Shown piece after piece: positions 15,097 through 24,453 of a DNA stretch of 64,000 nt. A program made the translations under genes and the position numbers. The notes beneath the pieces are model-generated. The model was not told where the DNA came from. It did not search any database and saw nothing but the letters and a program-made list of their open reading frames with translations. The DNA comes from an uncultured Prevotellaceae bacterium. GTDB lineage: Bacteria > Bacteroidota > Bacteroidia > Bacteroidales > Bacteroidaceae. The first letter of the stretch is position 1; every line of letters begins with the position of its first letter. Location of the stretch: contig CADCCB010000015.1 of NCBI GenBank assembly GCA_902799905.1, forward strand, positions 18,756 to 82,755, written 5' to 3'.

Positions 15097-17067
15097 ATGA
15101 GAAAAACATTCATCTTTATGTGGGTACTCCTGCTGAGTGCCGTGATGTGCAGCGCCAAGGTGCAGTTGCCGCAGATGTTCCAGAATGGTATGGTGCTCCA
15201 AAGAGGCAAGCCCGTCCCCATTTGGGGGCAGGCTGAGGCTGGTGAGCGGGTCAGTGTGACATTCAAGAAGAAGGTCTATGAGACCACAGCCGATGCCAAT
15301 GGCCATTGGCAGGTGATGTTGCCTTCGCAGAAGGCTGGAGGACCTTATGAGTTGAAGGTGCTTTCTGATGAAAGCACCACAGATGGCCAAACGGGGACCA
15401 TAGAGTTGAAGGATATTCTGTTCGGTGATGTCTGGCTCTGTTCTGGCCAGTCGAACATAGATGTGACTATAGAGCGCGTCTATCCGCAGTACGGAAAGGT
15501 GATCGATGACTATGAGAACGCCAATATCCGCATGTTCCGTGTACAGACCGACGTTGATACCCACGGACCGAAGAGCGACGTGAAGCCCACGCCCATCAAC
15601 TGGAAGCCCGTGACGAAGGACAATGCCTGGCTGTTCTCGGCGGCTGGCTACTTCCTGGGTCGCGAGATGTATGAGAAGACGGGTGTGCCGCAGGGTATCA
15701 TCGTCAACAGCGTTGGCGGAACGCCTATTCAGGCTTGGCTTGATGCTGACACGCTGCGACAGAACCACGCCCGTGAATTCCAGCGTACCTTGTTCTTCCA
15801 GGACGATGAAATGGTGCGTTCTTTGCAGCATGGCAATATGATGGCACAGAACCGTTGGCAGAAAATGCTCACGGATACCGACCCTGGCTATCGTGACCAC
15901 TATGCCGCACGCGACTATGACGACAGCCAGTGGGAAGTGAAGGATGCCTTCAATCGTCTGCCTAACGGACGCCAGCAGAGCAATAACCTTACACGCGACT
16001 TCCGCTATACGGGCTCGTTTTATGCCCGTCAGCATATCACCATCGATGCTGCCCATGCCGGCAAAACGGCCCGACTGCTCGTGGGCACGCTCTTTGATGC
16101 CGACCAGACTTATGTCAATGGTCGTCAGGTGGGTTCTACGGGCTATCAGTATCCGCCCCGTCGCTATCAGATTCCTGCTGGAGTGCTCGTTGAGGGAGAC
16201 AATGCGTTGACTGTTCGTTTCGTCACCAAGGGTGGTGCTCCCCATTTCATTCCGGAAAAGCCTTACAAACTGATTTTCGAAGACGGTACAGAGGTGCTGC
16301 TCTCTGAACAATGGCGTATTAAAGAAGGTGCCCGCATGCCGAACTGTCCTGGTGCCGATGCTGGTGGACAGAACCTGCCCTCTGTGCTCTATAACGCCAT
16401 GCATTATCCTCTTGCCCCATACGCCCTCTCTGGCATGGTATGGTATCAGGGTGAGTCGAATACCGACCTTGGACTGGGCTATGAGCAGTATCTCACAGAA
16501 CTCGTCACTGGCTGGCGACAGTTGTGGCAGACACCCGACCTGCCTTTCGTCATCGTGCAGTTGGCCAACTTCATGGCCCCCTCTGATCAGCCCCAGGATA
16601 CAGGCTGGAGCCAGGTGCGAGAGGCACAGCGCTTGGTTGCGAAGAAACAGCCGAATGCCGAACTGGCCTGTATCATCGACTTAGGTGAAACCGTTGACAT
16701 CCATCCATTGCGCAAGCGTGAGGTGGCTCAGCGCATAGCCCGTTGTTTCGAACACATCATCTGGAACAAAAAGGTGACGCTGTCACCCGAGGTGATCAGC
16801 ACTCAGGTCAACGGCAAGCAGGTCACGCTGCAGCTCGACCAGCCCCTGCTGCATGAGGGACAACTCTACGAGTTTGAGTTGGCTGGTGCTGACGGGCGTT
16901 TCGTCAATGCCCTGGCTGTTGGCAAGGGTTCGCAGATTGTCATCATCGAGTCATCTGTCGAGAATCCCAAGCGCGTGCGCTATGCCTGGAAAAACAATCC
17001 GCTCCGAGCCAATGTGTTTGGCCAGAACGGATTGCCTATGTCGCCCTTCCAGATGGAAGTGAAATAA
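15097..17067 (+). CDS. SGNH-type carbohydrate acetylesterase (sialate O-acetylesterase family, xynE-like)
   Basis: Exported esterase of 656 residues. Signal peptide (MRKTFIFMWVLLLSAVMCSA), nucleophile Ser in WLCSGQSN (about 115), a second SGNH block WYQGESNT (about 448) and the catalytic Asp/His block ETVDIHPLRK (about 535). A galactose-binding-like insert (about 260-400, FYARQHITIDAAHAGKTARL) splits the catalytic domain, as in the sialate O-acetylesterase family. In a xylan cluster it most likely removes acetyl groups from xylan. The start is set by the signal peptide; the frame stays open to 15025 but passes through the promoter. Convergent with GH115 (21 nt apart). Confidence 0.9.
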   Translation: MRKTFIFMWVLLLSAVMCSAKVQLPQMFQNGMVLQRGKPVPIWGQAEAGERVSVTFKKKVYETTADANGHWQVMLPSQKAGGPYELKVLSDESTTDGQTGTIELKDILFGDVWLCSGQSNIDVTIERVYPQYGKVIDDYENANIRMFRVQTDVDTHGPKSDVKPTPINWKPVTKDNAWLFSAAGYFLGREMYEKTGVPQGIIVNSVGGTPIQAWLDADTLRQNHAREFQRTLFFQDDEMVRSLQHGNMMAQNRWQKMLTDTDPGYRDHYAARDYDDSQWEVKDAFNRLPNGRQQSNNLTRDFRYTGSFYARQHITIDAAHAGKTARLLVGTLFDADQTYVNGRQVGSTGYQYPPRRYQIPAGVLVEGDNALTVRFVTKGGAPHFIPEKPYKLIFEDGTEVLLSEQWRIKEGARMPNCPGADAGGQNLPSVLYNAMHYPLAPYALSGMVWYQGESNTDLGLGYEQYLTELVTGWRQLWQTPDLPFVIVQLANFMAPSDQPQDTGWSQVREAQRLVAKKQPNAELACIIDLGETVDIHPLRKREVAQRIARCFEHIIWNKKVTLSPEVISTQVNGKQVTLQLDQPLLHEGQLYEFELAGADGRFVNALAVGKGSQIVIIESSVENPKRVRYAWKNNPLRANVFGQNGLPMSPFQMEVK

Positions 17068-17088
17068 CTAGTCGCTTTTTTGAAAGAA

Positions 17089-19617
17089 CTACTGAGCCCT
17101 CCTGCACTCCGACTCATTCATGAAGAGGTAGGAGGGCTTATAGCCACCGTAGTCGACCACGATCTTCTCAAAGACGATGCCAGGATGACGGGGCTGTAGC
17201 GTTAATGTGTGCATCTCGCCTTGTCCTACGGGCAACTCTACTTCCTTCTCGATAATACGGCGGGCGATAGTCGGGTAGAATTCAGAGTACATGTAGGGCT
17301 GGCGGTCCACAAGCGTCTTGTTCATGTTAACCGTCTGAGGCTCAGAGCCGTCGAGGCTGACGGTGTACTCATGACCGCCGACATTGAGAAAGTCGAGCGT
17401 TGATTTCACAATCACGTGTACCTTCACCGTGTTGATGCCCTTAGGCAGCGAGAAACGATAACTGATGCTGGCATCGCCTACAGGAGCCGTATAGGGCGTC
17501 AGCGCTACGGCACTGCGTGTGCGGCCATAGTCGGGATAGATGGTCCACTGAGTGCCTTCGGAGGCCTTTGCCTCGTGGTAGTGCTCAGCCTCCATCGCGA
17601 CGTAGCCGTAGGCATGGGTGAACGTGAAACCTCCGGAGCGCCCATTCTCTACCTTTTTGGTCTGAGGCAGCATGTCCTTAGGGAAGTTATCGTTCCAAAT
17701 GCGGTAGCCAATGTGCTTCTGCGTCATCATGCCATCCCATTTGCCGCCGCTCATCACCTTATTATAATAATGACAGAGCAGGGAGTCGCGACGGAAGCAA
17801 CGTGTCACCTCGTCAGCCCACTTATTGGCATCGGGATTGTTGTTCGAGGCCAGTTGGAGGTTCATAGCCTGGGCATAGTACATGTCGTAGAGGTTGGCCA
17901 TTGCCTGAATGGGGAAAAGCACCAGTTGGCGGTAGAAGTCGCGGGCTTCGGCAGGGATATCCTCATAGAGGCGCAGGGCGCGGGTCTCTAAGCGCAGGTA
18001 GTCGTCGGCCACCTGTTTCCATTCACCCGTCTCCACATTGTAGGTCTTGGCATCGAGCATCTCTGGGGTGACACGGGCCATATACTGGCAGTTGAGATTG
18101 TAGATGGCGGTGGCTTCCTCGGCGATGAAATCGCCGAGCACAGAACAGAAGAAACGGTAGGTGTGGGCGGTGATGTCTTGCTGGGTGAACTCCTTCGGGT
18201 TCCAGGCCATGTCCATGAAGAGTTGGATGGGGTACTCCATGGGCTTCAAGTCACCCACGTTCAATATCCACATGCGCTGAATGCCGTGGTCATAGGCCAA
18301 CGAGAGTTGTTCGAACATCTGCTGCGTTTGGGTGACATTGAGCCATTTTGTATTACGGGGCGCCCCCACATAGTCTACGTGGTAGTAGAGGCCCCATCCG
18401 CCAGGATGCTTGCGCTCTTTCTCTGTGGTAGGAACGCGTCGCACATTGCCCCAGTTGTCGTCGCATAGCAGCATGATGACATCATCGGGCACGCGCATAC
18501 CTTTATCATAATAGTCGAGAACTTCCTTGTATAGCGCCCAGACCTGTGTGGTCTTGTTGGCCGGCTTGCCAGTCACCTCCTTGATGATGCGGCGTTGGTT
18601 GTCAACGATGCGCTCCATCAGTTTGACATCGGCCTTGTCGCTCATGGCTTCGTCGCCGTCACCACGCATACCGATAGTGACGATGTCGTCTGTACCATTC
18701 ATACGTTCGATGCCTTCGCGGAAGAACTGGTCGAGTTTCTTCTGGTTGGTCTGATAGTTCCAGGCACCCCACTCTTTGCGGTGGCGGGCATATTCCTGAT
18801 GATTTCGGGCCATTGGCTCATGGTGGCTGGTGCCCATCATCACCCCCATGCGGTCAGCAATCTTACTGTTTTCGGGATCGTCGGCATAAAAAGCCCAACT
18901 CCACATGGCTGGCCACAGATAGTTGCCTTTCAGACGCAGAATCAGTTCGAATACTTTCTCATAGAACCGGTGGTCGCCATAATTGGTGCCAAAGGTGTTC
19001 TTTACCCATCCTGTCAGGCAGGGGGCCTCATCGTTGAGGAACAAGCCACGGAACTCTACGGCGGGTTCTCCATCGGTGTATTCTCCCTGTACGGCATACA
19101 ACCGGTCATGGTGAGCCACGGGGGCATCAGCCCACCAGTACCATGGTGACACGCCTATCTGGGCCGATAGTTCGTAGATGCCGAACACAGTGCCTCGTTT
19201 GTCGCTGCCAGCGATGACCAACTGCTGACCGATGGTTCTGATAATGTATTTCTCGCGCTTATCCTTCAGGTCTTTCAATAGTCCTTGCTTAACCCATTGG
19301 TCAATCTGACGATTGCAGCCCACGGTACCTATGACGATGGTGGCTGCTGTATGGGTCGGATCTGCATATCCCAGCCCTTTATCGCCGAAGCCAAAGGAAT
19401 TGCCTACAACGGCAGTGTTGCCTGTCACACGCCAGAAGTCCTTGGCCAGTGACTGCACAGCCAGTTTGACGCACGACTGTTCACGGTCGTCTAAGTCAAT
19501 GGTGGCTTCAGACAAAGAGATGGTATTGTCTTGTGGCGCAAATGTGATGAATGGCTGGGCTGCATTTGCTGCGCCAAACGCCATCAAGGTGAATAAGAAT
19601 GATAAGAATCTTTTCAT
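17089..19617 (-). CDS. GH115 xylan alpha-1,2-glucuronidase
   Basis: Exported enzyme of 842 residues (signal peptide MKRFLSFLFTLMAFGAANA). GH115 enzymes remove (4-O-methyl)glucuronic acid from internal positions of xylan, complementing GH67, which acts on terminal ones. Typical blocks are PWYWWADAPVA, FRGLFLNDEAPCLTGW, ILRLKGNYLWPAMW, MGTSHHEPMARNHQEY, GMRGDGDEAM and LLCDDNWGNVRRVP. A C-terminal beta domain (about 670-842) follows the barrel. The start is 15 nt downstream of the GH97 stop, so both are in one transcript. Confidence 0.94.
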   Translation of the reverse strand: MKRFLSFLFTLMAFGAANAAQPFITFAPQDNTISLSEATIDLDDREQSCVKLAVQSLAKDFWRVTGNTAVVGNSFGFGDKGLGYADPTHTAATIVIGTVGCNRQIDQWVKQGLLKDLKDKREKYIIRTIGQQLVIAGSDKRGTVFGIYELSAQIGVSPWYWWADAPVAHHDRLYAVQGEYTDGEPAVEFRGLFLNDEAPCLTGWVKNTFGTNYGDHRFYEKVFELILRLKGNYLWPAMWSWAFYADDPENSKIADRMGVMMGTSHHEPMARNHQEYARHRKEWGAWNYQTNQKKLDQFFREGIERMNGTDDIVTIGMRGDGDEAMSDKADVKLMERIVDNQRRIIKEVTGKPANKTTQVWALYKEVLDYYDKGMRVPDDVIMLLCDDNWGNVRRVPTTEKERKHPGGWGLYYHVDYVGAPRNTKWLNVTQTQQMFEQLSLAYDHGIQRMWILNVGDLKPMEYPIQLFMDMAWNPKEFTQQDITAHTYRFFCSVLGDFIAEEATAIYNLNCQYMARVTPEMLDAKTYNVETGEWKQVADDYLRLETRALRLYEDIPAEARDFYRQLVLFPIQAMANLYDMYYAQAMNLQLASNNNPDANKWADEVTRCFRRDSLLCHYYNKVMSGGKWDGMMTQKHIGYRIWNDNFPKDMLPQTKKVENGRSGGFTFTHAYGYVAMEAEHYHEAKASEGTQWTIYPDYGRTRSAVALTPYTAPVGDASISYRFSLPKGINTVKVHVIVKSTLDFLNVGGHEYTVSLDGSEPQTVNMNKTLVDRQPYMYSEFYPTIARRIIEKEVELPVGQGEMHTLTLQPRHPGIVFEKIVVDYGGYKPSYLFMNESECRRAQ

Positions 19618-19632
19618 ACGGATGTTTTTGGT

Positions 19633-21618
19633 TTATTGAGTGATGACGATACCACCATTGGTGGGTATTTCTATTTTGATGGTCTTTTTCTTCGACACTT
19701 TTGAAGTGATGACCTGTTGGTTTTGGTAGAGTTGCACCGTTCCTTCATTCAGCATAGGCAGCGATAGCGTCTGCTTGATGGGCAGGTCGGTGGCATTCAC
19801 TCCGGCCACATACCACTTATTGCCAGAACGGCGGGCCATGATGATGTATTGGCCGGGATAGCCGTCAATGAAACGGAGTTCATCCCATGTCGTAGGTACC
19901 TGCTTCAGGAAGTCGATGGCCCATGCTGGAGCATCCGTCAGATTGTTGGGTGCCAGGGCGAAGTGCTGCACGGCACTCTGGAAGATAACAGCCGTAGCCA
20001 GGGCGTAGATGTCGGAGGTCTTACGCTGGCTGCCACGTTTGTTGTCGGCACCGTAGAACTTGTTCAGGGCTGAGCCTCCGAAGTCCATCGAGCCCACCAC
20101 ATTGCGGGTGAAGGGATACATGGTGCCGCAGTCGCGGGCCTCGTTGTCGCAGAATCCCTGCGAGAAGTGCAGGTTCTCGCTGGCCAGCACGGCCTCAGAG
20201 GCCACATAGTTGGGATACATCTTCTCCCAGCCACGAGGTAGCGTGCAGCCGTGGAAGATGACCATCAGTCCGTTGTCGTTGGCATCGCTGAGGATGTCCT
20301 CGTAGAGTTTCATCATCGGCTGCTTGTCACCACCGAAGAAATCGACCTTGATGCCCAGGATGCCTACGTCGTGCATCCATTTCATCTCCTTTTTACGCTT
20401 GGTAGCATTGTCCATGATGCCACGTGGCGACTGAGGCGCATCGTTCCAGGAACCGTTGGAGTTGTACCACAGGTACAGGCCCACACCCTTCGTCTTGCCG
20501 TATGCGGCCAGTTCTGCGATGCGGTCATAGCCTATCTGTACGTCCCAAAGGGCATCGACAAGGACAGAGCGGTAGCCCATTGCTGCCGAGAAGTCGATAT
20601 AGCGTTTCTGTTCGTCGAAGTTACAACTGGGATCCATGCCGATGATCCACGACCACGAGCCCTTGCCGTAGTCATAGGCCTGACTGGCCTTGTATTTTGG
20701 CTGTACGACATCCCATGCAACGGTAGTCTCGATGATGTTCTGCATCGGGCCGACGGTGATGGTGCGCCAGGGGGTGTTGCCAGGCAGGGCCATCTGCACA
20801 GAGGTATCCCCCCAGCCATTGCCCTCGGCCTCCTGCGGGAAACCTATCCTGTAAGTGATTTGAGGATTGAGGTTTGAGTTTTGAGGTTTGTTGTCATCAC
20901 AAAGCAGGCGGCAGCCCACGTAGTAGCCGTCGGTGCCGGTCTCAGAGATGAGCACCCAGTTCGGTGTTTGTTGCGACTGAGTCGCAACTGACGGAACCTT
21001 GAACAGACAGGGGAAGGTGTAGCCGTTGCCCCAGCCGTTGCTGCCCACGGGTTCGTCTATGCCGTAGCGTGTCTCATAACTGGGAGCGGTGCGGGCGAAA
21101 CCCGTCATCGGCTTGGATTGTGGAGCCAGGAACCCGGTGGCAGTGGCGGGCAGTTGGAAGGCTGTGGCCTCTGACTCGATGACGCAGCAAGTGGTCATGT
21201 CGCGTCCCTGCTTCTTGGGCTGTATGGTATAGCGGAATGCCACGTCGCGGTTGCTGACGCGGAAGGTCACGTCCATCACGTGCTGTCCCTGCTGCTCATA
21301 CTGGGCCACGGCCTCGCGGGCCTCATAGTCCACATAGCTCTGCTTGATGTTGCGCAGGTCATAACTCTCCTTCACGTCGCGTGTGTCCACCTTCGTCAGC
21401 GTCAGGTCCTTGCCGTAGTCGCCGATATTGGTCTTCAGGCCGAGGGCCGACTGGCCGATAATCACCTGTCCGTCGTACGACACCTGATAGCAGGGCTGTC
21501 CGTTGTTTACGCTGAGTTCAACACTGATTCGCCCATTGGGGCTTGTCACCACTTCGCCGGCCTGGGCCGTCATCAGACCCATCCAGGCGAGGCATGCAAA
21601 AAGTAGATTCTTATTCAT
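19633..21618 (-). CDS. GH97 alpha-glycosidase, probably retaining alpha-galactosidase type
   Basis: Exported enzyme of 661 residues (signal peptide MNKNLLFACLAWMGLMTAQA). An N-terminal GH97 beta-sandwich, a central barrel (WSWIIGMDPSCNFDEQKRYI onward) and a C-terminal domain are present. The Asp in GIKVDFFGGD matches the position I associate with the nucleophile of retaining GH97 galactosidases; inverting SusB-type enzymes lack it. That would suit removal of terminal galactose from xylan side chains; the specificity is inferred. Residues about 244-254 are encoded by a TTTGAGG-type repeat, and a 19-bp palindrome lies at 20970-20988. First gene of the GH97-GH115 operon. Confidence 0.92.
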   Translation of the reverse strand: MNKNLLFACLAWMGLMTAQAGEVVTSPNGRISVELSVNNGQPCYQVSYDGQVIIGQSALGLKTNIGDYGKDLTLTKVDTRDVKESYDLRNIKQSYVDYEAREAVAQYEQQGQHVMDVTFRVSNRDVAFRYTIQPKKQGRDMTTCCVIESEATAFQLPATATGFLAPQSKPMTGFARTAPSYETRYGIDEPVGSNGWGNGYTFPCLFKVPSVATQSQQTPNWVLISETGTDGYYVGCRLLCDDNKPQNSNLNPQITYRIGFPQEAEGNGWGDTSVQMALPGNTPWRTITVGPMQNIIETTVAWDVVQPKYKASQAYDYGKGSWSWIIGMDPSCNFDEQKRYIDFSAAMGYRSVLVDALWDVQIGYDRIAELAAYGKTKGVGLYLWYNSNGSWNDAPQSPRGIMDNATKRKKEMKWMHDVGILGIKVDFFGGDKQPMMKLYEDILSDANDNGLMVIFHGCTLPRGWEKMYPNYVASEAVLASENLHFSQGFCDNEARDCGTMYPFTRNVVGSMDFGGSALNKFYGADNKRGSQRKTSDIYALATAVIFQSAVQHFALAPNNLTDAPAWAIDFLKQVPTTWDELRFIDGYPGQYIIMARRSGNKWYVAGVNATDLPIKQTLSLPMLNEGTVQLYQNQQVITSKVSKKKTIKIEIPTNGGIVITQ

Positions 21619-21646
21619 GAGTTGTCTTAATTGTTAAATCTGCTTG

Positions 21647-21654
21647 CAAAGTTA
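21647..21654 (-). promoter_or_regulatory. -7 box of the GH97-GH115 operon
   Basis: Minus-strand TAACTTTG, 29 nt before the GH97 ATG (21618). A divergent -7 box for the GH43 gene is at 21762-21769. Confidence 0.6.
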
Positions 21655-21761
21655 GTAAAAATGGAAGGAACACCCTTTTGGTTTTGTTACTATCTTTTTC
21701 GGAATTGTTTCACTGGCAGGAATGAGACGTTGGTGGCTGTAGCACTTCAGATTCTTTTTTG

Positions 21762-21769
21762 TAACTTTG
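21762..21769 (+). promoter_or_regulatory. -7 box of the large GH43 gene
   Basis: TAACTTTG lies 30 nt before the ATG at 21800 and overlaps an upstream in-frame ATG at 21767, which decides the start in favour of 21800. Confidence 0.65.
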
Positions 21770-21799
21770 CAGCAGATAATCACCAAACCTATTGAACTT

Positions 21800-23869
21800 A
21801 TGAGAAAGTTAGTATTATGTTTTTTGTCTAGTCTGCTACTGAGTCCTGTGGTGGCACAGAACCCTTATCTCCCTCTGTGGGAACATCTGCCTGACGGCGA
21901 GCCCCGTGTGTTTGAGGATCCTGACCAACCAGGTAAGTTCAGGGCATATATTATTGGTTCGCACGACGTGCACTATACCCAATATTGTGGTAACGACGTG
22001 CGCATGTGGTCGGCTCCTGTCGAGGATCTGACACAGTGGCGCGACGAAGGTCCCATCTTTTCGTGGTTCGTCAACGGACGGTGGGATACCATGTATGCTC
22101 CTGACCTGGTAGAGACGGTCGATCGCACGACAGGTAAGAAGACCTACTGGCTCTATCCCCACTCGCGTGGCTGGGGCCGTATCGCTATGGTGTGTAAGGG
22201 CGACCGTCCTGATGGACCCTTCACGCCTATCAACCTGACTGAGGATGGCTCACGTTGCTTGGAAGGTTCGCTCATTGATTTCGACCCCTCGGTATTCATT
22301 GAGTCTGTGAACAACAAGAAAGACCCTGATTACGAGATTGGCTATCGTGCCTACGTGTTCTATGGTTTCCAGCACAGCACAGCCTGCGAACTTGATCAGA
22401 ACACGATGTATTCGAAGCGTCCGGGTACGGAACTCATCGACCCCTTCATCCCTGCCAGCAGCCGCGATGGCAAACTCTTGGATAAGGAGGGTAGTGAGTA
22501 CAAGGCTCTCTACAAGGGGCAGAACCCGCTCGACTTCAATTTCTTCGAGGCATCGAGCATCCGTCAGGTGGGCAACAAGTATGTGATGGTGTTCTCTGGT
22601 TACTCTGGCAAGGAGTATGGTCTCGACAATACCAACTCGGCTCTGCGCTATGCCTATGGCGACTCACCTCTGGGCCCCTGGAGAAGCGGTGGCGTGCTGG
22701 TTGACTCTCGCGGTGTGGTGCTCAATGCTGACGGCTCCCGTCTCATCACCACGAATGCCGGTCACAACACTCATGGATCGCTGCAGGAGATCAATGGCCA
22801 GTGGTATGTGTTCTACCACCGTCCGCCGCGTGGCTTTGGCTATGCCCGTCAGGCTATGGTGGCTCCCGTGAAGATCGAGTGGGACAAGAAGCCTGTGGCC
22901 AAGGGCGGTCAGGTGCGTATTACCGGCTACGACCCCTTTGCCAAGAACAATGAATGGGTGGCTGCTGCCACTGACGGCAATACCTATACGGGTGCCGAGG
23001 TGACCAGCGAGGGCTTCCAGATCTTCGGTCTGCCCCCTTACGCCTATTACTCTGCTGGTATCGCCTGCTACATGGATGGTCCTAATGCCAACAACTATAT
23101 GCAGGATAATCACGATGTGTGGAACAACTCGATGGACCTGGCAGGTCTGCAGAACGGCAGCATCATCGGCTTCAAGTACTTCAACTTCGAAGGTCTTGCC
23201 AAGGACACCAAGGGTGTCAGGGCCTTTACGGGTATAGGCAAGGAGGATACGCCGTTCCTGAAACTCCGTCTGACCATCGAGGGTGGCAACCTGGGTGCCT
23301 TCAAGATACACGTCAAACTCGATGATCCTTATGCAGGCAGCGAACTGGCGGTTGTCAATCTCATCTCCAAGGAACAGTCAGAGACCAAGGTGGAGTTCCA
23401 TCAGTTGAGCAACGCCACCCGCGATCTCCTGGCCTCCCTCAAGGGCAAGCATGCCGTCTACCTCGTGGTAGAAGGTCCCGAGTTGAAGCAGCCCGAGCAT
23501 CCACAAGGCCGTCCCCAGTGGGGCATGCGTCCTCAGCAGCCGCAGCGTCCCAAGGGCCTCTTCACCCTGCATGGTATTGGCTTCGACTGCCACATGTTCA
23601 ACACGTCCAATATCCCCGTGGTGCCTGAGGTGACCATCACCGTCGATGGTCAGAAACTTAATATCCCTGAGCAACCCATCATGGCTACCAACCAGAACGG
23701 TTATACCGAGGCCAACCACTATCAACTCTATGGTCCGCTGAAGTCTGGCTCTAAGATTGAAACTGCCTCAACAGCCGATGTCAAGTTTGTGGTCAGCCCC
23801 ATCTCTGATGGCCGTGCCACCGTGAGGGCCACCTATAATGGTAAGGAAAAGGTATTCCTGATCAACTGA
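21800..23869 (+). CDS. Large secreted GH43-type glycosidase with C-terminal carbohydrate-binding-like domain
   Basis: Exported protein of 689 residues (signal peptide MRKLVLCFLSSLLLSPVVAQ). The N-terminal two thirds show a GH43-like propeller: EDPDQPGKFRAYIIGSHD, MYAPDLVE, FDPSVFIE and the acid Glu in FNFFEASSIRQVGNKYVM. Residues about 400-600 form a beta-sandwich domain with FFEGLAK-like and GNLGAFKIHVKLDDPYAGSE motifs resembling CBM6-type modules. A Gln/Pro-rich linker HPQGRPQWGMRPQQPQRPKG precedes a last domain (about 605-689). The substrate is probably arabinoxylan or another hemicellulose side chain, judged by its neighbours only. Monocistronic. Confidence 0.88.
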   Translation: MRKLVLCFLSSLLLSPVVAQNPYLPLWEHLPDGEPRVFEDPDQPGKFRAYIIGSHDVHYTQYCGNDVRMWSAPVEDLTQWRDEGPIFSWFVNGRWDTMYAPDLVETVDRTTGKKTYWLYPHSRGWGRIAMVCKGDRPDGPFTPINLTEDGSRCLEGSLIDFDPSVFIESVNNKKDPDYEIGYRAYVFYGFQHSTACELDQNTMYSKRPGTELIDPFIPASSRDGKLLDKEGSEYKALYKGQNPLDFNFFEASSIRQVGNKYVMVFSGYSGKEYGLDNTNSALRYAYGDSPLGPWRSGGVLVDSRGVVLNADGSRLITTNAGHNTHGSLQEINGQWYVFYHRPPRGFGYARQAMVAPVKIEWDKKPVAKGGQVRITGYDPFAKNNEWVAAATDGNTYTGAEVTSEGFQIFGLPPYAYYSAGIACYMDGPNANNYMQDNHDVWNNSMDLAGLQNGSIIGFKYFNFEGLAKDTKGVRAFTGIGKEDTPFLKLRLTIEGGNLGAFKIHVKLDDPYAGSELAVVNLISKEQSETKVEFHQLSNATRDLLASLKGKHAVYLVVEGPELKQPEHPQGRPQWGMRPQQPQRPKGLFTLHGIGFDCHMFNTSNIPVVPEVTITVDGQKLNIPEQPIMATNQNGYTEANHYQLYGPLKSGSKIETASTADVKFVVSPISDGRATVRATYNGKEKVFLIN

Positions 23870-23883
23870 TATCGTACATAAAA

Positions 23884-23919
23884 CAGCGAGGGGGAGCCAA
23901 ATCGGTTCCCCCTCGTTGT
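23884..23919 (+). terminator. Strong hairpin terminator between convergent GH43 and ACT genes
   Basis: A 16-bp nearly perfect stem around GCGAGGGGGAGCC, with a 4-nt loop. The T-run that follows is short, so it may work in both directions. Confidence 0.75.
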
Positions 23920-23935
23920 AGGTTTTAGTCAGGCA

Positions 23936-24364
23936 TTATACCCATTTGCTGAGGTCTTTCTCTGCTATGAACTTCAGTTTGTTGAGGGTAATGACCTCGC
24001 GGGCCTTATCCGGATTGTCGGTACGGAAGATCATGATACCCTTGCCACGCAACAGGAAGGTGAACATGTAGGCGATGCTGATGCCTGCATCACTGAACAT
24101 TTTCACAGCATCAGCAGCACGGCCAGGCTCATCGTCCAGTTCCAGGGCGAGCACGTCACTTAGTGCGACGGCCACACCGGCTTTCTTCAATTCCTCGTAA
24201 GCACGCAGCGGTTCGCTGCAGATGAGGCGATAGATGCCATACTCTGCCGTGTCGGCAATGGTGGAGGCCACAATCTGGATTTTGGCCTCTTTGAGTGCCT
24301 CCAGCACCTTGATGAGGGTGCCCGAGCGGTTCTCAATGAAGATGGATAATTGATGGATTGTCAT
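23936..24364 (-). CDS. Tandem ACT-domain protein of the phenylacetate-CoA ligase operon
   Basis: Small cytosolic protein of 142 residues made of two ACT domains (about 1-70 and 70-142: HQLSIFIENRSGTLIKVLEAL, then EPGRAADAVKMFSDAGISIAYMF). ACT domains bind amino acids. The protein is last in an operon with two PaaK-type ligases, and such ACT proteins are commonly found beside PaaK in anaerobes. A role as an aromatic amino acid sensor for the ligases is a reasonable inference. Confidence 0.88.
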   Translation of the reverse strand: MTIHQLSIFIENRSGTLIKVLEALKEAKIQIVASTIADTAEYGIYRLICSEPLRAYEELKKAGVAVALSDVLALELDDEPGRAADAVKMFSDAGISIAYMFTFLLRGKGIMIFRTDNPDKAREVITLNKLKFIAEKDLSKWV

Positions 24365-24365
24365 A

Positions 24366-24453
24366 ATATTTCGATTTTTGTTTGCGATGTGTCGATATTG
24401 CGATTTGTCGATATAACGATATGCCGATATCTCGATATTTCGATATTTCGATG
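24366..24453 (-). repeat. TCGATATT octamer array between ligase and ACT genes
   Basis: About ten copies of an 8-9 nt word (TCGATATT, TCGATATC, GCGATTTG variants) fill the 89-nt gap inside the operon. The word is the same as in the array at 12296-12378. Confidence 0.8.

Noticed and set aside
15016-16404. 462-codon minus-strand frame opposite the esterase gene
   Set aside because: No recognisable domain; the plus strand encodes an SGNH esterase with signal peptide over the same bases.
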